From: Fimbriimonadaceae bacterium
GTDB lineage: Bacteria > Armatimonadota > Fimbriimonadia > Fimbriimonadales > Fimbriimonadaceae
Reading direction: 5' to 3'
DNA: 7,036 bases
Assembly (NCBI GenBank): GCA_014380605.1
Contig: JACMJO010000162.1
Location: forward strand, 1 to 7,036
Part shown: one piece after another, positions 4,812-7,036 of the stretch
Numbering within the stretch: the first letter of the stretch is position 1
Layout of the letters: each line of letters opens with the position of its first letter
The notes under the pieces: generated by a model
Databases searched by the model: none
What the model was told of the DNA's origin: nothing
What the model saw: the letters and a program-made list of their open reading frames with translations, nothing else
Made by a program: the position numbers and the translations under genes

Positions 4812-7036
4812 CTATTTCAAGGGATTAGCGCTGAAAAGCTCAAAACCACCAGGAGCGGGGACCAACAGGTTTCTCCCGTCTTCGCTTAGCCAAGGACGGG
4901 CCAGTTTCTGGACTCCCAGAGATGCGCCAGAGACCGCATCGAACAACTCAATCGATCCGCCTTGCGCTTCTGACCAGGCCAGCAGTCTGGTTCCGCCTGC
5001 CATAAACCCTATCGCAACATGCTTCGTGGACGAGAAGCGAAGACGGCCATCACGCGTTTCGTAAACCTTGAGGCCCCGTTGGGTTTGAGCGGTTCCTCCC
5101 GTTCGTCGACCGGCGTTGATTGCGACGACGTCGCTTGATTGGGCGAAGACGATCTTCTGGCCAATGTTGCTGTCCATCAGCCGAACCTGCTGTTGATCTT
5201 CGCGGGCTTTGCCTCGCAGAAGTAGGAGGTTGGTGTCTTGGGTCGCGCTGATGGCGTCCTTGAAGATCGCGACCGTTCCACCGTCGGGTGAGGCGATGCC
5301 TCCCTGCAACCGGCCGCTGACCTGGAATGAATCCGACTTCCCGGTCGCGAGGTCGATGATCGCGATGCTCGCCGACCCAGAAGGGGTTTGACCGCAGACG
5401 ATCAGATTTCCGCTTTGGGCATAGGCGTAGTTCAGAGTGTTTACATTCCCCATCGCGGCAGAGAACACCTTGGCGGATTTCGGATCGTCCATGTCCTGCA
5501 CCATCACGGTAACCGAGCCAAGCGAGCCGTCCATGGTCAGATAAATGTAAAGAACGTTCTCCCAGTCTGAAGATAGCCGCACAAAGGCCGTGAGGGGCTC
5601 TTTGATCTCCTTAATCTTCTGGCCCGACGCGGTGTCGAAGATGGAGATCTGGTTGTCTTGTCCGGTAATCGCCACCTTGGAGCCATCGGGACTGAACTGG
5701 ATGGTTCTGACAGGTCCGGTGTAAGCAAGTGAGGAACGCTTAGATAAGCTAACTCCAGGATTGACCGTTGGAGGGACCACCGTTCCCGTCTTCTTGAGAA
5801 TCAGCGTGACCTTGGCGGGGACGTTTGGATCCAGCGTCGCGGTTTGTTCTTGGGTTACATAGCCGGTTAACGTCGCCTTTATAGATACCGAGACGGTGGC
5901 GAGGATCTCTTGCGAGTAGTTAAGCGGCGACTTGCCTTGGACCACGCCATCGATCGTGATTTCGGCGCCTTTTGGCTCGGAGATAACTTCTAGAGTGGCT
6001 CGCTTGGGCTTCTCGGGCTCTCGAACCAGAGTGACCGATAGCTTGGCTTCTCTGCCTCGCTTTAGGTCCACCGAGCGTTCAGCAGTTTCATACCCTTCGA
6101 GTTGCATGCGAACGGTCACGAACTTGTCAGAGGAGATTTCCAGCGATTTCTCGAGAGGAGATGCGCCGATCTCCTCGCCGTCGACGAAAACTGTGGCTCC
6201 GGCAGGGGAAGTCACGACGGTCAGCTTGGCGGGTTTTGCCTTGGGCGGCTCTTTGAGCTTCTTAAGCTTCTCGTCGAACTTGGCCTCTTTCTTGGGCTTG
6301 AGTTCGAGGGTTTTTTCCTTGGGCTCATAGCCATCCAGCTCCATTCTCACCTTGACTTTGAGGTTTTTATCGAGCTCGTACTCCTTCAGAAATGGGGTAT
6401 CGCCCAGATGAACGCCATCCACAAAGACCTTCGCGCCCGCAGGGTTCGACTTCACAACCAGCTTTGCGATCTCAGGTTTCTTGGGGCCCTGGCTTCCCTT
6501 GGTATCTGGTCCCTTGTAATCGCCCTGGACTGTCTTTTCGCCCGCTGCGAAGAACAGCATTTGCCCTTCTGTGAAGAATTGGTTGATCTGAGGGATCTGG
6601 CGTCCCCTTGAATCTCGGACGACTTTATCTTGGATAGACGAGAAAAGATCCATCATCGAGAAAACGCGCTGTTTCTCTTTTGCTCGTCTTCTAAGCTCCG
6701 TGATGAGGTTAAAAGTGAAGATGCCGTGCTTATTGGCATCCGTCTCCCAGGTTTTCTGACCCTTCCCGCCAGCAGAAATCGCTTGGCGCGCGGACATGGT
6801 TAGGTACGCGGCAAGCGGGTTCTCTTCAAATAGCGATCTTGGCTTGGTGAGCAACCCGCTAAAGCAGGCATCGGCAATGACGGCAACATGCTTGGCAGGG
6901 CTGCTGTCAAGCTTGTTCCAGACCTCCTGCATGGGCAAGCAGGAGGACTCGTACGGAGAGATGTCATTGGGATTCTCAAGGCTAACCTTTGCGTCGAAGG
7001 GAATGAGAAAACCACGATCGCTGCCATCAGATGCGC
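4812..7036 (-). CDS. Caspase-like (peptidase C14) protein with three PEGA domains and a C-terminal beta-propeller (partial, 5' end missing)
   Basis: The frame is open to the right edge, giving 740 visible residues; a TTG at 6938 would be an internal, false start because caspase-domain sequence continues upstream of it. Visible residue 1 is the Ala codon at 7034-7032. The caspase fold covers about 1-165: RGFLIPFDA (7-15), then AVIADACFSGLL (51-62) with the expected catalytic Cys at 57 (codon 6866-6864), SARQ (81-84), HGIFTFNLI (103-111) and QIPQINQFF (146-154). The partner His (usually in a GHG motif) should lie just beyond the window. Three PEGA domains follow at about 190-260, 269-338 and 345-415, each with a variant of P-x-GA-x-(V/I)-x-(V/I)DG and a later GY, joined by Lys/Pro-rich linkers. 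Residues 437-737 look like a WD40-type propeller; the clearest blade is VRTIQFSPDGSKVAITG, and about seven degenerate blades can be counted. PEGA domains suggest an exported protein, but the N-terminus is unseen. Protease target unknown. Confidence 0.92.
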   Translation of the reverse strand, partial: ASDGSDRGFLIPFDAKVSLENPNDISPYESSCLPMQEVWNKLDSSPAKHVAVIADACFSGLLTKPRSLFEENPLAAYLTMSARQAISAGGKGQKTWETDANKHGIFTFNLITELRRRAKEKQRVFSMMDLFSSIQDKVVRDSRGRQIPQINQFFTEGQMLFFAAGEKTVQGDYKGPDTKGSQGPKKPEIAKLVVKSNPAGAKVFVDGVHLGDTPFLKEYELDKNLKVKVRMELDGYEPKEKTLELKPKKEAKFDEKLKKLKEPPKAKPAKLTVVTSPAGATVFVDGEEIGASPLEKSLEISSDKFVTVRMQLEGYETAERSVDLKRGREAKLSVTLVREPEKPKRATLEVISEPKGAEITIDGVVQGKSPLNYSQEILATVSVSIKATLTGYVTQEQTATLDPNVPAKVTLILKKTGTVVPPTVNPGVSLSKRSSLAYTGPVRTIQFSPDGSKVAITGQDNQISIFDTASGQKIKEIKEPLTAFVRLSSDWENVLYIYLTMDGSLGSVTVMVQDMDDPKSAKVFSAAMGNVNTLNYAYAQSGNLIVCGQTPSGSASIAIIDLATGKSDSFQVSGRLQGGIASPDGGTVAIFKDAISATQDTNLLLLRGKAREDQQQVRLMDSNIGQKIVFAQSSDVVAINAGRRTGGTAQTQRGLKVYETRDGRLRFSSTKHVAIGFMAGGTRLLAWSEAQGGSIELFDAVSGASLGVQKLARPWLSEDGRNLLVPAPGGFELFSANPLK

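Noticed and set aside
6102..6611. 169-codon plus-strand frame opposite the PEGA region
   Set aside because: It is antisense to the PEGA repeats; its Leu/Phe-rich stretches mirror the Lys/Glu-rich linkers on the coding strand.
4812..6938. Shorter version of the caspase-like gene starting at TTG 6938
   Set aside because: The frame stays open to 7036 and the extra residues include the GFLIPFDA segment expected before the catalytic Cys, so the true start lies outside the window.

Overview
All genes in this window lie on the minus strand, so they are transcribed from right to left. The DNA looks moderately GC-rich by eye. No rRNA, tRNA, CRISPR array, transposase or integrase is visible. The lipoprotein signal, the ABC-importer genes, the exported proteins and the caspase/PEGA/propeller protein indicate a bacterium. 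The phylum cannot be fixed from this sequence. A free-living environmental lineage such as Armatimonadota (Fimbriimonas relatives), Planctomycetota or Verrucomicrobiota is my guess from gene style only.

Layout in transcription order. (1) 7036-4812: the 3' part of a large gene that runs off the right edge. It encodes a caspase-like (peptidase C14) domain, three PEGA domains and a C-terminal WD40-like beta-propeller. The catalytic cysteine motif is in the window; the expected His motif and the true start are not. (2) 4679-2862: a 605-residue exported protein of unknown family with a cysteine cluster and a helical C-terminal third. (3) 2828-1548: a family 1 sugar-binding lipoprotein. (4) 1357-482: first permease of a CUT1-type sugar importer. 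(5) 485-1: second permease, overlapping the first by 4 bases (GTGA) and cut by the left edge. No ATPase subunit is in view.

Genes 3-5 form a carbohydrate ABC-importer operon: the lipoprotein captures the sugar outside the membrane and passes it to the permease pair, which needs an ATPase encoded elsewhere. The operon appears to have its own promoter in the 33-base gap before the binding-protein gene. The -35 box overlaps the stop codon of gene 2, and the -10 box sits 7 bases before the GTG start, so the mRNA may be leaderless. Gene 2 has a similar TANNNT box 6 bases before its ATG and no Shine-Dalgarno. The two permease genes have clear Shine-Dalgarno sequences.

The most striking non-coding feature is the 190-base gap between the binding-protein and first permease genes. 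It is almost entirely one long imperfect palindrome (1379-1547) whose inner arms are built from 8-base units. It sits where Escherichia coli carries REP elements between malE and malF, so a role in setting binding-protein versus permease expression is a reasonable hypothesis. The caspase protein and the unknown exported protein are adjacent and may work together, but nothing in the sequence proves it.
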